From positions 1-35,821 of the forward strand of contig WHSR01000062.1 in assembly GCA_009379995.1 (NCBI GenBank): a stretch of DNA of 35,821 bases. The letters run 5' to 3'. The notes below the pieces were generated by a model that saw only the letters and a list, made by a program, of their open reading frames with translations, searched no databases and was not told the origin of the DNA. Source of the DNA: Streptosporangiales bacterium. Its GTDB lineage: Bacteria; Actinomycetota; Actinomycetes; Streptosporangiales; WHSR01. Positions 15,627-23,121 of the stretch are shown here, piece after piece; the stretch's first letter is position 1; every line of letters starts with the position of its first letter. The position numbers and the translations under genes are program-made.

Positions 15627-17630
15627 ATGAAACTGGTTCTGCTCTTCGCGCTGCTGGGGCTGGGGACGGGCGCCCTGATCGCCGGCATCGCCCTCGGCGT
15701 CGTGTTGACCTACCGGGGGTCGGGGATCATCAACCTGGCCACGGGTGCCGTCGCGATGGTGGCAGGCTACGCCTTCTGGTCGTTGAAGACGGGCTTCTTC
15801 GGGTTCCAGCTCGGTACTCTGCCGGCCCTCGCGATCACGCTTGTCGTCGCAACGGGTGTGGGCGCCCTGATGGAGGTTGGTGCCTTCCGGCCGCTCAGGA
15901 CGGCGTCGCCGCTCGCGAAGCTCGCCGCCTCGCTTGGCATCCTGCTGACCGCCCAGGCGGCCATGCTGCTCGGCTTCGGCACGACGGTGAAGGCGGCGCC
16001 GCCGATCCTGCCGAGCAGCGCCGTCGCCGTGGTCGGCCTCACCGTGCCGGTGGACAGGTTCATCCTTGCCGGAGCGGTGATCGTCATCGCGGTCGGGTTG
16101 GCGGCCCTGTACCGCTGGAGCCGGTTCGGCCTGGCGACCAGGGCCGCCTCGGAGAACGAGGTGGCGGCGATGCTGGTGGGCCTTTCACCCAACCAGCTGT
16201 CGATGGTCAACACGCTGTTGGCCAGCCTGGTGGCCGGCCTGATGGGGGTGCTGGCCGCGTCGTTGGTCCAGCTCAACTCGACAACGCTGCCCCTGCAGAT
16301 CGTGCCCGCGCTGGCGGCCGCGCTGTTCGCACGGTTCACCTCGTTCGGGATCGCCTGCGCCGCTGGCCTGCTCATCGGGATCGCGCAGTCGCTGATGTAC
16401 TACGCGTCCACGCAGAGCTGGTTCCCGACCGACCAGGGCAACCCGCTGCCGGGGATCCAGCAGCTCCTGGTCTTCCTGATCATCATCATCGCGATGTTCT
16501 GGCGGGGCGCCAGCCTGCCCGGCCGGGGCGAGCTGGTGGAAAGGCGGTTGCCCTCGGTGCCGCTGCCCGAGCGGTTGCTGCGGTCCGCCGTGATCGCGGG
16601 GGTGGTATGCGTGGTCGCGTTGATCGTGTTCCCGTACGACTTCCGGCAGGCGCTGATCACCTCGCTCATCGGCGCGATCATCGTCATGTCGTTCGTGGTG
16701 ATCACGGGCTACGTCGGCCAGATCTCCGTGGTGCAGCTGGCCCTGTCCGGCGTGGCGGGATTCACGCTCTCCCATCTCGTCACCGACGCCGGCATCGGGT
16801 TTCCGCTCGGCCCTATCATCGCGGTGGCGGTCACCACGCTCCTCGGCGTGCTCGTCGCGGTCTCGGCGCTTCGGGTCCGTGGCGTCAGCCTCGCCGTCGT
16901 GACGCTGGCCGCCGCGCTCGCCATGGAGCAGTTCATCTTCGTGAACTCCACCTGGGGCGGCGGCTCCGGCGGCTCGCCCGCCCCGTCGCCGCACCTGTTC
17001 GGGGTGAACCTGGGGCCGACGGCGTCGTTCCGGGGCCTCGACGGTGACCAGCCGAGCGCCGTCTTCGGCTTCCTCGTCCTCGCGGTCACCCTCGCGCTAG
17101 GCGTCTACGTGGCCAACTTGCGGCGGACCAGCCTCGGGCGGCGCATGATCGCGGTACGTGCCAACGAGCGGGCCGCGGCGGCCGCCGGCGTCCACGTCCG
17201 CAACGTCAAGCTCATCGCGTTCGGGCTCAGCTCGTTCGTCGCCGGGGTCGCGGGGACGCTGTACGCGTACAACTTCGGCTCGATCAGCGCCACCCGCTTC
17301 AGCGCGCTGACCGCGCTGGGACTGATCGCGTTCGCCTACATCGGCGGCATCACCATGGTCTCCGGCGCCGTCCTCGCCGGGCTGATCTCGACCGAGGCGC
17401 TGTTCCCACACGCGTTCGACAAGTGGTTCGGGATCTCCGGCAACTGGGCGCTGCTCGTCGGAGGGCTCGCGTTGATCATCACGCTTCGCGTGCACCCGGA
17501 GGGGATCGCCGGGGCGAACTACCAGAGGAAGCAGCGCCGGCGCGCGGCCGGCCGGGGAAGCCGGCTCAAGGCCTGGTCGTCCCGTTGGCGTGCCGAGGAA
17601 CCGACTGCTACCTCGGAGGTCAAGCCATGA
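15627..17630 (+). CDS. Fused LivH-LivM branched-chain-type ABC transporter permease
   Basis: 667 residues from ATG 15627, with GGACGGAGA upstream. Residues 1-295 are a LivH permease: TYRGSGIINLATGAVAMVAG near the N-terminus, and TRAASENEVAAMLVGLSPNQ (the cytoplasmic coupling loop) at about 172-191. A charged linker of about 25 residues (RGELVERRLPSVPLPERLLR) joins it to a LivM permease, with the signature GYVGQISVVQLALSGVAG at about 358-375 and the coupling loop GRRMIAVRANERAAAAAGVH. A basic cytoplasmic tail follows. The two normally separate subunits are fused, so one chain makes the whole membrane channel. The stop overlaps the livG start (ATGA). It imports whatever the upstream binding protein delivers. 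Confidence 0.92.
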   Translation: MKLVLLFALLGLGTGALIAGIALGVVLTYRGSGIINLATGAVAMVAGYAFWSLKTGFFGFQLGTLPALAITLVVATGVGALMEVGAFRPLRTASPLAKLAASLGILLTAQAAMLLGFGTTVKAAPPILPSSAVAVVGLTVPVDRFILAGAVIVIAVGLAALYRWSRFGLATRAASENEVAAMLVGLSPNQLSMVNTLLASLVAGLMGVLAASLVQLNSTTLPLQIVPALAAALFARFTSFGIACAAGLLIGIAQSLMYYASTQSWFPTDQGNPLPGIQQLLVFLIIIIAMFWRGASLPGRGELVERRLPSVPLPERLLRSAVIAGVVCVVALIVFPYDFRQALITSLIGAIIVMSFVVITGYVGQISVVQLALSGVAGFTLSHLVTDAGIGFPLGPIIAVAVTTLLGVLVAVSALRVRGVSLAVVTLAAALAMEQFIFVNSTWGGGSGGSPAPSPHLFGVNLGPTASFRGLDGDQPSAVFGFLVLAVTLALGVYVANLRRTSLGRRMIAVRANERAAAAAGVHVRNVKLIAFGLSSFVAGVAGTLYAYNFGSISATRFSALTALGLIAFAYIGGITMVSGAVLAGLISTEALFPHAFDKWFGISGNWALLVGGLALIITLRVHPEGIAGANYQRKQRRRAAGRGSRLKAWSSRWRAEEPTATSEVKP

Positions 17631-18451
17631 CCGGTGGTGAGCGCAGGATCCTGCACACCGACGGCGTATCGGTCAGCTTCGGCGGCGTGCGGGCGCTGGT
17701 CGACGTCGACCTCGACGTCCACGAGAGCCAGCTGGTCGGGTTGATCGGACCCAACGGGGCGGGGAAGACGACGTTCATCGATGCGATCACCGGGTTCGTG
17801 CGGTGCCGTGGGCACATCGAGCTCGACGGCCACGACCTGTCGTCGTTGCCTCCACACGCGCGAGCCCAGCTCGGCCTCGCCCGTACCTGGCAGAGCATCG
17901 AACTCTTCGACGACCTCACCGTACGGGAGAACCTGGCGGTCGCCTCCCACCGCCAGTCGGTGTGGGCCGCCGTGAGGGAGACCGTGTCGAGGCCGCTGGC
18001 CAGCACGACGGCGATGGACGAGACGCTGGCCCTGCTCGGCCTGGAACCGCTGGCGGAGGTCCTGGCCATCGAACTGTCCCAGGCCAACCGCAAGCTCGTC
18101 GGCGTGGCGCGGGCGCTCGCCGCGGGCCCGCGGCTGCTTTGCCTGGACGAGCCGGCCGCCGGCCTCGACTCGAGGGAGAGGGCGGAGTTGGGGCGGCGCC
18201 TGCGCTCCGTCGTCGACGCCGGCACGCCGACCCTCTTGGTCGACCACGACATGGGTCTCGTCCTGTCCGTATGCGACCACGTGGTGGTGCTCGACTTCGG
18301 GAAGGTCATTGCCCATGGCCCGCCCTCCGCCGTACGCCGGGACTCAAAGGTGATAACCGCCTACCTGGGCAGCGCCGCCGCCGAACTCACCGACCCGTCA
18401 CTGGAATCGGCCGACGAGGAATCGCGGGCCGGAGCCTCGGAGGAGCCGTGA
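17627..18451 (+). CDS. Liv-type ABC transporter ATPase, LivG-like
   Basis: 274 residues from ATG 17627, which overlaps the permease stop, with GGAGG nine bases upstream. Walker A is GPNGAGKT (41-48), the Q-loop region is TWQSIELFDDLTVRENL (about 87-103), Walker B is LLCLDEP (170-176), and the switch His is in LLVDHDM (H207). The signature motif is weak: LSQANRKLVGVARAL at about 150-164, where LSGGQ or LPYGxQ is usual, although the following R-K-L-V-G-V-A-R-A-L is normal for this subfamily. The C-terminal 30 residues are acidic and Ser-rich and probably flexible. It pairs with the LivF-like ATPase immediately downstream to energise the LivHM channel. The divergent signature may make the two ATP sites unequal. 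Confidence 0.9.
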   Translation: MTGGERRILHTDGVSVSFGGVRALVDVDLDVHESQLVGLIGPNGAGKTTFIDAITGFVRCRGHIELDGHDLSSLPPHARAQLGLARTWQSIELFDDLTVRENLAVASHRQSVWAAVRETVSRPLASTTAMDETLALLGLEPLAEVLAIELSQANRKLVGVARALAAGPRLLCLDEPAAGLDSRERAELGRRLRSVVDAGTPTLLVDHDMGLVLSVCDHVVVLDFGKVIAHGPPSAVRRDSKVITAYLGSAAAELTDPSLESADEESRAGASEEP

Positions 18452-19191
18452 AGGACATCTTGCGGATCGACGGGCTGACCGCCGGCTACGACGGAGCGGC
18501 GGTCGTACGCGACCTCGACCTGACCGTCGACGCGGGTGAGGTGGTCGCCCTGCTGGGCCCGAACGGCGCCGGGAAGACGACCACGCTGCGGGCGATCTCC
18601 GGGATCGTGCGCCCCATGGGCGGACGGCTCACGTTCGACGGCGCCGACCTGACGACCGTCTCGCCCAGCGAGCGGGCCCGCAGGGGGATCGCCCACGTAC
18701 CGGAGGATCGCGGGATCTTCTTCGGCCTCACCGTTGCCGAGCACTTCCGGCTCTGCCACCGCGGCGAACGGCTGGACGAACGGACGGCGTACGAGTACTT
18801 CCCCCTGCTCCGTGAGCTCCGTACCAGGCGGGTCGGGCTGCTCTCTGGCGGCGAACAGCAGATGCTCGCCGTCGGCCGCGCGCTGGCCCGCCGACCTCGG
18901 CTCCTGCTCCTCGACGAGCTCACCCTCGGTCTGGCTCCGGTGATCGTGGAGCGCCTGCTGCCGGTGGTACGTCGCTACGCACTCGACTCCGGCTGCGGCG
19001 TGCTGCTGGTCGAGCAGCAGATTCAGCTTGCCCTCGAGGTCGTCGACCGCGGCTACGTCCTGTCCCGCGGCGAGATCGTCCTGCACCGGCCGATCGAGGA
19101 GTTGCGCGCGGACCGCCGCCTGCTCATCGCCAGCTACCTGGGAGAGACACGTACCCGCGAGGCCGAGGACGACGCGGCGGCGAGCGGCTGA
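18448..19191 (+). CDS. Liv-type ABC transporter ATPase, LivF-like
   Basis: 247 residues from GTG 18448, which overlaps the previous stop (GTGA), with GGAGGAG just upstream inside the preceding gene. Walker A is GPNGAGKT (37-44), the LivF-type Q-loop block is IAHVPEDRGIFFGLTVAEHF (81-100), the signature is LSGGEQQML (132-140), and Walker B is LLLLDELTLGLAP (D156, E157; Leu instead of the usual Pro after DE). The switch block is VLLVEQQIQLALEV, where Gln-Gln replaces His, as is common in LivF. Together with LivG it forms the ATPase pair for the fused permease. The substrate-binding gene that follows begins about 20 bases after the stop, so all five genes read as one operon. Confidence 0.92.
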   Translation: MKDILRIDGLTAGYDGAAVVRDLDLTVDAGEVVALLGPNGAGKTTTLRAISGIVRPMGGRLTFDGADLTTVSPSERARRGIAHVPEDRGIFFGLTVAEHFRLCHRGERLDERTAYEYFPLLRELRTRRVGLLSGGEQQMLAVGRALARRPRLLLLDELTLGLAPVIVERLLPVVRRYALDSGCGVLLVEQQIQLALEVVDRGYVLSRGEIVLHRPIEELRADRRLLIASYLGETRTREAEDDAAASG

Positions 19192-19211
19192 CCCCGATGA
19201 CGAGGAGAGGG

Positions 19212-20204
19212 ATGGAGATCGCCAGGAATACGCGGATGGCGCGGACCTGCGTCGCTGCGGTCGTGCTTGCGCTGGCAGCGGCGGGGGTCGCCGGATGCGG
19301 CGGCGACGGGACCCCGCAGGAGGGCGGCAAGCGCGACGTCGTACGGGTCGGCGTCATACCCACCGGCGGGATCGCACCGCTCCACCTCGGCATCAAGAAG
19401 GGCTTCTTCGAAAAGCGCGGAATCGAGGTCAAGACGCAACTCGCCGAGGGGGGCGCGGCGATCGTCCCCGGCGTGGTCAACGGCGACCTGCACGTCGGCT
19501 ACGGGGCCACCGTCTCCTCGGCCATCGCCCGGGGCAAGGGGCTGCCCGTAAAGATCATCGCCGGAGGCACCCTCGGTGGGCGAACGGCGGAAGAGTCGAT
19601 CAACAAGGTGGTGGTGCTCGGGTCGAGTGAGATCCGCTCACCCCAGGACCTCGAGGGTAAGACCGTCGCGGTCAACACGCTCGGCAGCGTCGCGGAGCTC
19701 CTCATCAAGGCGGTGCTGGAGAAGTCCGGAGTGGATATATCGAAGGTACGCTTCGTCGAGATCCCGCTGCCGGAGATGCTTCCGTCGCTGGAGTCGGGCA
19801 ACGCGGACGCGGTCTGGGCGACGGAGCCGTTCCTGTCGCAGGCCGAGGATCAGGGGCACCGCGCGCTGTTCTCGATGGACGCCGAGTTCGCTCCGTACAC
19901 GAACCTCGCCTCGTATTTCACCAGCGAGCAGTTCATCGCGGAGAACCCCGACCTGGTCGGCCGGTTCATCGAGGCTGCGAACGAGTCGCTCAGCTATGCT
20001 CGCGAGCACCCGGACGAGGCCCGCGACGTCATGGGTAGCTACCTGGAGACTCCGGAGAAGGCGATCCAGTCGATGACGCTCCCCCTGTGGGACCCGGATC
20101 TGCAGGTGGACACGATCGAGCTCCAGGCGCGCTACGCCGCCAAGTACGGCCTGATGGATCGGCAGCCCGCGACGAGCGAACTGATCTACGAACACGCGGG
20201 GTAG
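19212..20204 (+). CDS. SsuA/NMT1-type ABC transporter substrate-binding lipoprotein
   Basis: 330 residues from ATG 19212, chosen because GAGGAGAGGG precedes it closely; ATG 19197 (five codons longer) lacks a ribosome site. Signal peptide and lipobox: MARTCVAAVVLALAAAGVAGC, Cys29, then a Gly/Asp linker. The type II binding fold of the nitrate/sulfonate/taurine/NMT1 group follows: VVRVGVIPTGGIAPLHLGIK, then KGFFEKRGIEVKTQLAEGG, VNGDLHVGYGATVSSAIARG, DLEGKTVAVNTLGSVAELLI and ESGNADAVWATEPFLSQAED. This class normally works with SsuBC-type permease and ATPase, yet none is encoded here. It sits as the fifth gene of a Liv operon, which has a different permease family. It may feed an unlinked SsuBC system or act as a sensor. 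Confidence 0.88.
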   Translation: MEIARNTRMARTCVAAVVLALAAAGVAGCGGDGTPQEGGKRDVVRVGVIPTGGIAPLHLGIKKGFFEKRGIEVKTQLAEGGAAIVPGVVNGDLHVGYGATVSSAIARGKGLPVKIIAGGTLGGRTAEESINKVVVLGSSEIRSPQDLEGKTVAVNTLGSVAELLIKAVLEKSGVDISKVRFVEIPLPEMLPSLESGNADAVWATEPFLSQAEDQGHRALFSMDAEFAPYTNLASYFTSEQFIAENPDLVGRFIEAANESLSYAREHPDEARDVMGSYLETPEKAIQSMTLPLWDPDLQVDTIELQARYAAKYGLMDRQPATSELIYEHAG

Positions 20205-20214
20205 CCCCGAGGAG

Positions 20215-20234
20215 TTGCCCGTGATCTTGGGCAA
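20215..20234 (+). terminator. Stem-loop after the Liv/SsuA operon
   Basis: TTGCCC and GGGCAA flank the 8-base loop GTGATCTT, 11 bases after the stop at 20204. There is no U run. The loop and flank share GTTG-NN-CGTGATCTTG with the arms of the long palindrome at 14078-14151, so it may be a degenerate member of the same repeat family. Confidence 0.5.
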
Positions 20235-20281
20235 GAGGGGCGCGGCTTAGCTACGGGCGTGCGTTCGCCGTGTGGGGCGGC

Positions 20282-20464
20282 ATGGAACGGGACCGCCAGG
20301 TGCTGCGGGTGATGATGCGTGACCTCGACGAGTTCCCGGACCTGCTGGACGAGATCTGGCGGGAGGTACGCACCAACGTCTACGACGAACTCGCCAACTG
20401 GCTGCTCGCTCAGCAAGAACGCGGCATCGTGCGGGTCGCCGATCTCGTCCTCGTCCCACCGATG
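20282..20464 (+). pseudogene. TetR-family regulator, C-terminal fragment
   Basis: From ATG 20282 the frame reads MERDRQVLRVMMRDLDEFPD, then LLDEIWREVRTNVYDELANW and LLAQQERGIVRVADL. This is the middle helix set of a TetR ligand-binding domain (the L-R-V-L-L-R-E-L-D ... F-P-E-L pattern). There is no helix-turn-helix upstream; the frame there is only about 50 bases of unrelated sequence after a stop. After about 20455 the reading becomes PPMSVLAEPTCDGPC and loses all resemblance, because the DNA is now the antisense of the hepT fragment. The break at about 20455-20465 is therefore a deletion or recombination joint between two decayed genes. Confidence 0.6.
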
Positions 20465-20554
20465 TCCGTGCTCGCGGAGCCAACGTGTGATGGTCCGTGC
20501 GGCTTCGACGATGTCAGCAAGGTAAAGCGAGTCGCGTCGGGGATCACGCGGCAT
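20465..20554 (-). pseudogene. HepT (HEPN/DUF86) toxin, N-terminal stub
   Basis: ATG 20554 overlaps the stop of mntA by 11 bases, the normal layout of a MntA-HepT pair. The first 30 residues (RDSLYLADIVEAARTITRWL is the core) match the first helix of the DUF86/HepT toxin. After about residue 30 the frame stays open for another 90 codons but no longer resembles HepT. The catalytic R-x4-H motif (commonly R-N-x-L-x-H, near residue 100 in the family) is absent. The toxin is therefore lost, cut by the joint with the TetR fragment. Confidence 0.65.
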
Positions 20555-20843
20555 ATAGGACCTCAGCGTCGCTCAGCACGCGCTCCCGTATCACCCAATG
20601 CAGCCCGTCCTTAGGGACGAGGTCGACCTTGGTCCCGAGCAACGCCTCCAGATCTTCCTGAAGTCCGAAGAAGGCCAGCCCTCGGGCCGCATTGGGCCCC
20701 CGCCCATAAAGAAGATCGACGTCGCTGCCGGAGGTGGCTTCACCTCGGGCTGCCGATCCGAACACCCAGAGCTCGGCCACACCGTACTTGGCGCACAGCG
20801 CGGCGATCGCAGGGCGCAACCTCTCCAGCTCTTCCAAGGTCAC
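20544..20843 (-). CDS. mntA: MntA-type nucleotidyltransferase antitoxin
   Basis: A 99-residue minimal nucleotidyltransferase from GTG 20843. The Pol-beta-like motif is complete: FGSAARGEATSGSDVDLL (about 28-45), with G29-S30, R33-G34, and the metal-binding pair D41 and D43. The third acidic residue is at about D74 (TKVDLVPKDG). In MntA-HepT systems the antitoxin adds AMP units to a tyrosine of HepT and silences its RNase activity. Here the enzyme looks intact in length and motifs, but its partner is truncated after about 30 codons. The gene may survive as an anti-addiction antitoxin, act on another HepT elsewhere, or be newly orphaned. The gap to the GH31 gene downstream on the left edge side holds the hepT stub and the TetR fragment. 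Confidence 0.85.
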   Translation of the reverse strand: MTLEELERLRPAIAALCAKYGVAELWVFGSAARGEATSGSDVDLLYGRGPNAARGLAFFGLQEDLEALLGTKVDLVPKDGLHWVIRERVLSDAEVLYAA

Positions 20844-20910
20844 GAACTCATTCTGTCAAACAGCAGAGTTGGAGAGGATGTCAGACGGCGCGTGTAGAGG
20901 CGGGCCGGGG

Positions 20911-23118
20911 TCAGACGGCCGCACGGAATTCGGCCGCGATGCGCTCCGCCTCGGTGTCCCCCTCCGGGTACAGGACCGCGGGCTGGCCGAGCGGCGCGGG
21001 CACCCGGACCGAGACGGCTCGGTACGGATCGCCGTACCCTCGGCCGCTCCACACGTGGGTCCAACGACCCGCCGGCAGGTGGACACGCACGGAGCGGGCG
21101 CCGCGCTTCAGCACCGGCGCCACGAGCAGGGACGGCCCGAAGAAGAACTGCCGGTCGGCCCGGGCCGCCGGGCTGTCCGGATGGACCAGCCAGGTGTGCC
21201 GGATCGCCGGCATCCCGGTATGCGCCGCCTCGGCGACCACCGCCCGCCGGTACGGCGCCAGAGCCGCGTACATCCGGGTCATCCGGGCGAAGAACTCGAC
21301 CTCTCCCAGGTCGTAGACCTGGACGTTGCGCCACGGCCGGTTGCCCTCGTGGGTTCGGAGGAACACCCCGAAGACGGACAGCTCGGTCCAGCGGCGCAGC
21401 AGCTCGGAGGAGCGATGGTAATTCCGCAGGGGTATGTCCAGGGTGGTGTAGCCGCCAGCGTCGCCGTGGATGAGGGTCATGCCCGAGACCCCCGCCGAAA
21501 GCATCCCGGCGAGCGCGGACGGCAGCCCGTCCTGCTCGTTCCAGTCGACGAGCTGGTCACCGGCCCAGAACAGGCGCGCGTGCCGAGGGCTGCCCCGGCC
21601 CGCGCTACGGAAGAACGTCACGCAGTCCGGGATGCCCGCCGCACGGCATGCCTCCTCGTTGACCTCCGCCCAGGCCGCCGGCCATCGGTTGTGCCACGTC
21701 GCCGCCTCCCCCTCGGCGAGCACCGCGTCGTACGGCAGCGTCTCCCCGAAGTCGGCCATCCACCCCGACACGCCGGCGGCCGCGACCTGCTTGGCGAGCA
21801 CGTCCACGTACCACGCCCGCGCCTCGGAGTTGGTGAGGTCGACCGGTGCCGCGAGGAAACCGTCCTGGTCGATCAGGTACGGGCCGCCCGTCGGGTCCCG
21901 GACCAGGTAGCCGCGGTCCCGGGCCTCGGCCAGGAGGTCACGGCGGACGCCGGGCAGCCCCGCGACGTCGGCGAGGAAGGAGTTGGTGTAGGTCAGCACG
22001 CGCACGCCGCGCTCACCGAGGTCCGCGACCAGCCGCTCCCAGTCGGGATAGAGGTCGGGGTCGACCTCCCAGTTCCAGCGCAGCCGCTGGCCGAACGAGG
22101 TGAACCGATGCCCGCACCAGTCTTGGATCCACACGGCCGCGATCTGGGCGCCGGCGTCGAGCAGCCGGTCGACGATGCCACGTACCCGCGCTGACCCGCC
22201 CTGGACGCCCACGACCGCGCCCTCGCCGGTCCAGGCCGGCAGCGCCCGCATCCGTCCGGTCGCCGCGGTGTGGTCGCGCAGCAGCTCGGCCGGGGTGTCG
22301 CCGACGAGCAGCCGCGCCCGCAACGAGGTCGCGTGGCAGACGATCGTGACACCCCGTCGGGAGAGATCGAAGACGGAGTAGACGTCGGCCGTCGGCCCGT
22401 CCAAGAACAGCCCGCGCAGCTCGCTGGTCACGTAGAAGGGCATCGCCGCGTACGTCCAGTCCCAGGCGCCGCCCGCGCCGTCGGCGAACCGGTTGGCCAG
22501 CGCGGTGACCGGCTGCGCGCCGCGTCCCACGCCCTGCTCCCGGACGACGATAGGGACCCGCCTGCCGGCGAGGTCGAAGGGCGCGTACTGCTCACCGAAG
22601 CCGTGGAAGCGCTCGTACGACGCTCGGTCGCCGTGCAACACGAGGGTGGTGAGCGGACCGCGTCCGTCGTCGGGTTCGCCGACGTCGGCGTCGATGGTGA
22701 CCAGGCCCGGCCCCGCAGTGGAGAAGACCACACGGTACGGCGCGCTCCCTCCGCCGCCGTGCAGGGTGCCGGTGAGGATCACGGCGTCGCCGGTGACCTC
22801 ACGATGCGCGATGACCTGGTTGGGCAGGATCTCGCCCCACCCGGTACGGGTCCGAAACGCGCCCTTGCGGTGCGTCCAGGTGACCTGGGCCCGGGCACCG
22901 GCCACGAACGAGCGCCCGGGCTCGCTCGCCCACACCACCCGACCGCCGTGCGCCCGCGAAGCGACGGTCAGCTGCGGCCCTTCCCCGGTGTCGACCAGCC
23001 GGACGACGGCAGCGCCCAACTCCACGGTGCCCACGACTTCGCGCGCCGCCCGTACGGACCCGACCAGATCAGGGGCGCGCGTCACCCTCGCGGCCGAACT
23101 CCTCGCAGCCGAGCGCAT
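20911..23118 (-). CDS. GH31 glycosidase, probable sulfoquinovosidase (YihQ type)
   Basis: 735 residues. The (beta/alpha)8 GH31 domain carries AVWIQDWCGHRFTSFG (about 328-343), GWMADFGETLPYD with the nucleophile D456, LFWAGDQLVDW with the acid/base D521, and LRTHEGNRPW near 623. In E. coli YihQ, Q288, R301 and W304 bind the sulfonate of sulfoquinovose. Counting from the QDW motif, this protein has Gln332, Arg345 and Trp348 at the same spacing (0, +13, +16), so the triad is conserved. It should release sulfoquinovose from plant or cyanobacterial sulfolipid glycosides. No signal peptide is seen, so it is cytoplasmic. The start is uncertain: ATG 23118 lacks a ribosome site, and GTG 23085 is an alternative. 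Only 3 bases separate it from the PucR regulator upstream. Confidence 0.85.
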   Translation of the reverse strand: MRSAARSSAARVTRAPDLVGSVRAAREVVGTVELGAAVVRLVDTGEGPQLTVASRAHGGRVVWASEPGRSFVAGARAQVTWTHRKGAFRTRTGWGEILPNQVIAHREVTGDAVILTGTLHGGGGSAPYRVVFSTAGPGLVTIDADVGEPDDGRGPLTTLVLHGDRASYERFHGFGEQYAPFDLAGRRVPIVVREQGVGRGAQPVTALANRFADGAGGAWDWTYAAMPFYVTSELRGLFLDGPTADVYSVFDLSRRGVTIVCHATSLRARLLVGDTPAELLRDHTAATGRMRALPAWTGEGAVVGVQGGSARVRGIVDRLLDAGAQIAAVWIQDWCGHRFTSFGQRLRWNWEVDPDLYPDWERLVADLGERGVRVLTYTNSFLADVAGLPGVRRDLLAEARDRGYLVRDPTGGPYLIDQDGFLAAPVDLTNSEARAWYVDVLAKQVAAAGVSGWMADFGETLPYDAVLAEGEAATWHNRWPAAWAEVNEEACRAAGIPDCVTFFRSAGRGSPRHARLFWAGDQLVDWNEQDGLPSALAGMLSAGVSGMTLIHGDAGGYTTLDIPLRNYHRSSELLRRWTELSVFGVFLRTHEGNRPWRNVQVYDLGEVEFFARMTRMYAALAPYRRAVVAEAAHTGMPAIRHTWLVHPDSPAARADRQFFFGPSLLVAPVLKRGARSVRVHLPAGRWTHVWSGRGYGDPYRAVSVRVPAPLGQPAVLYPEGDTEAERIAAEFRAAV

Positions 23119-23121
23119 CGA

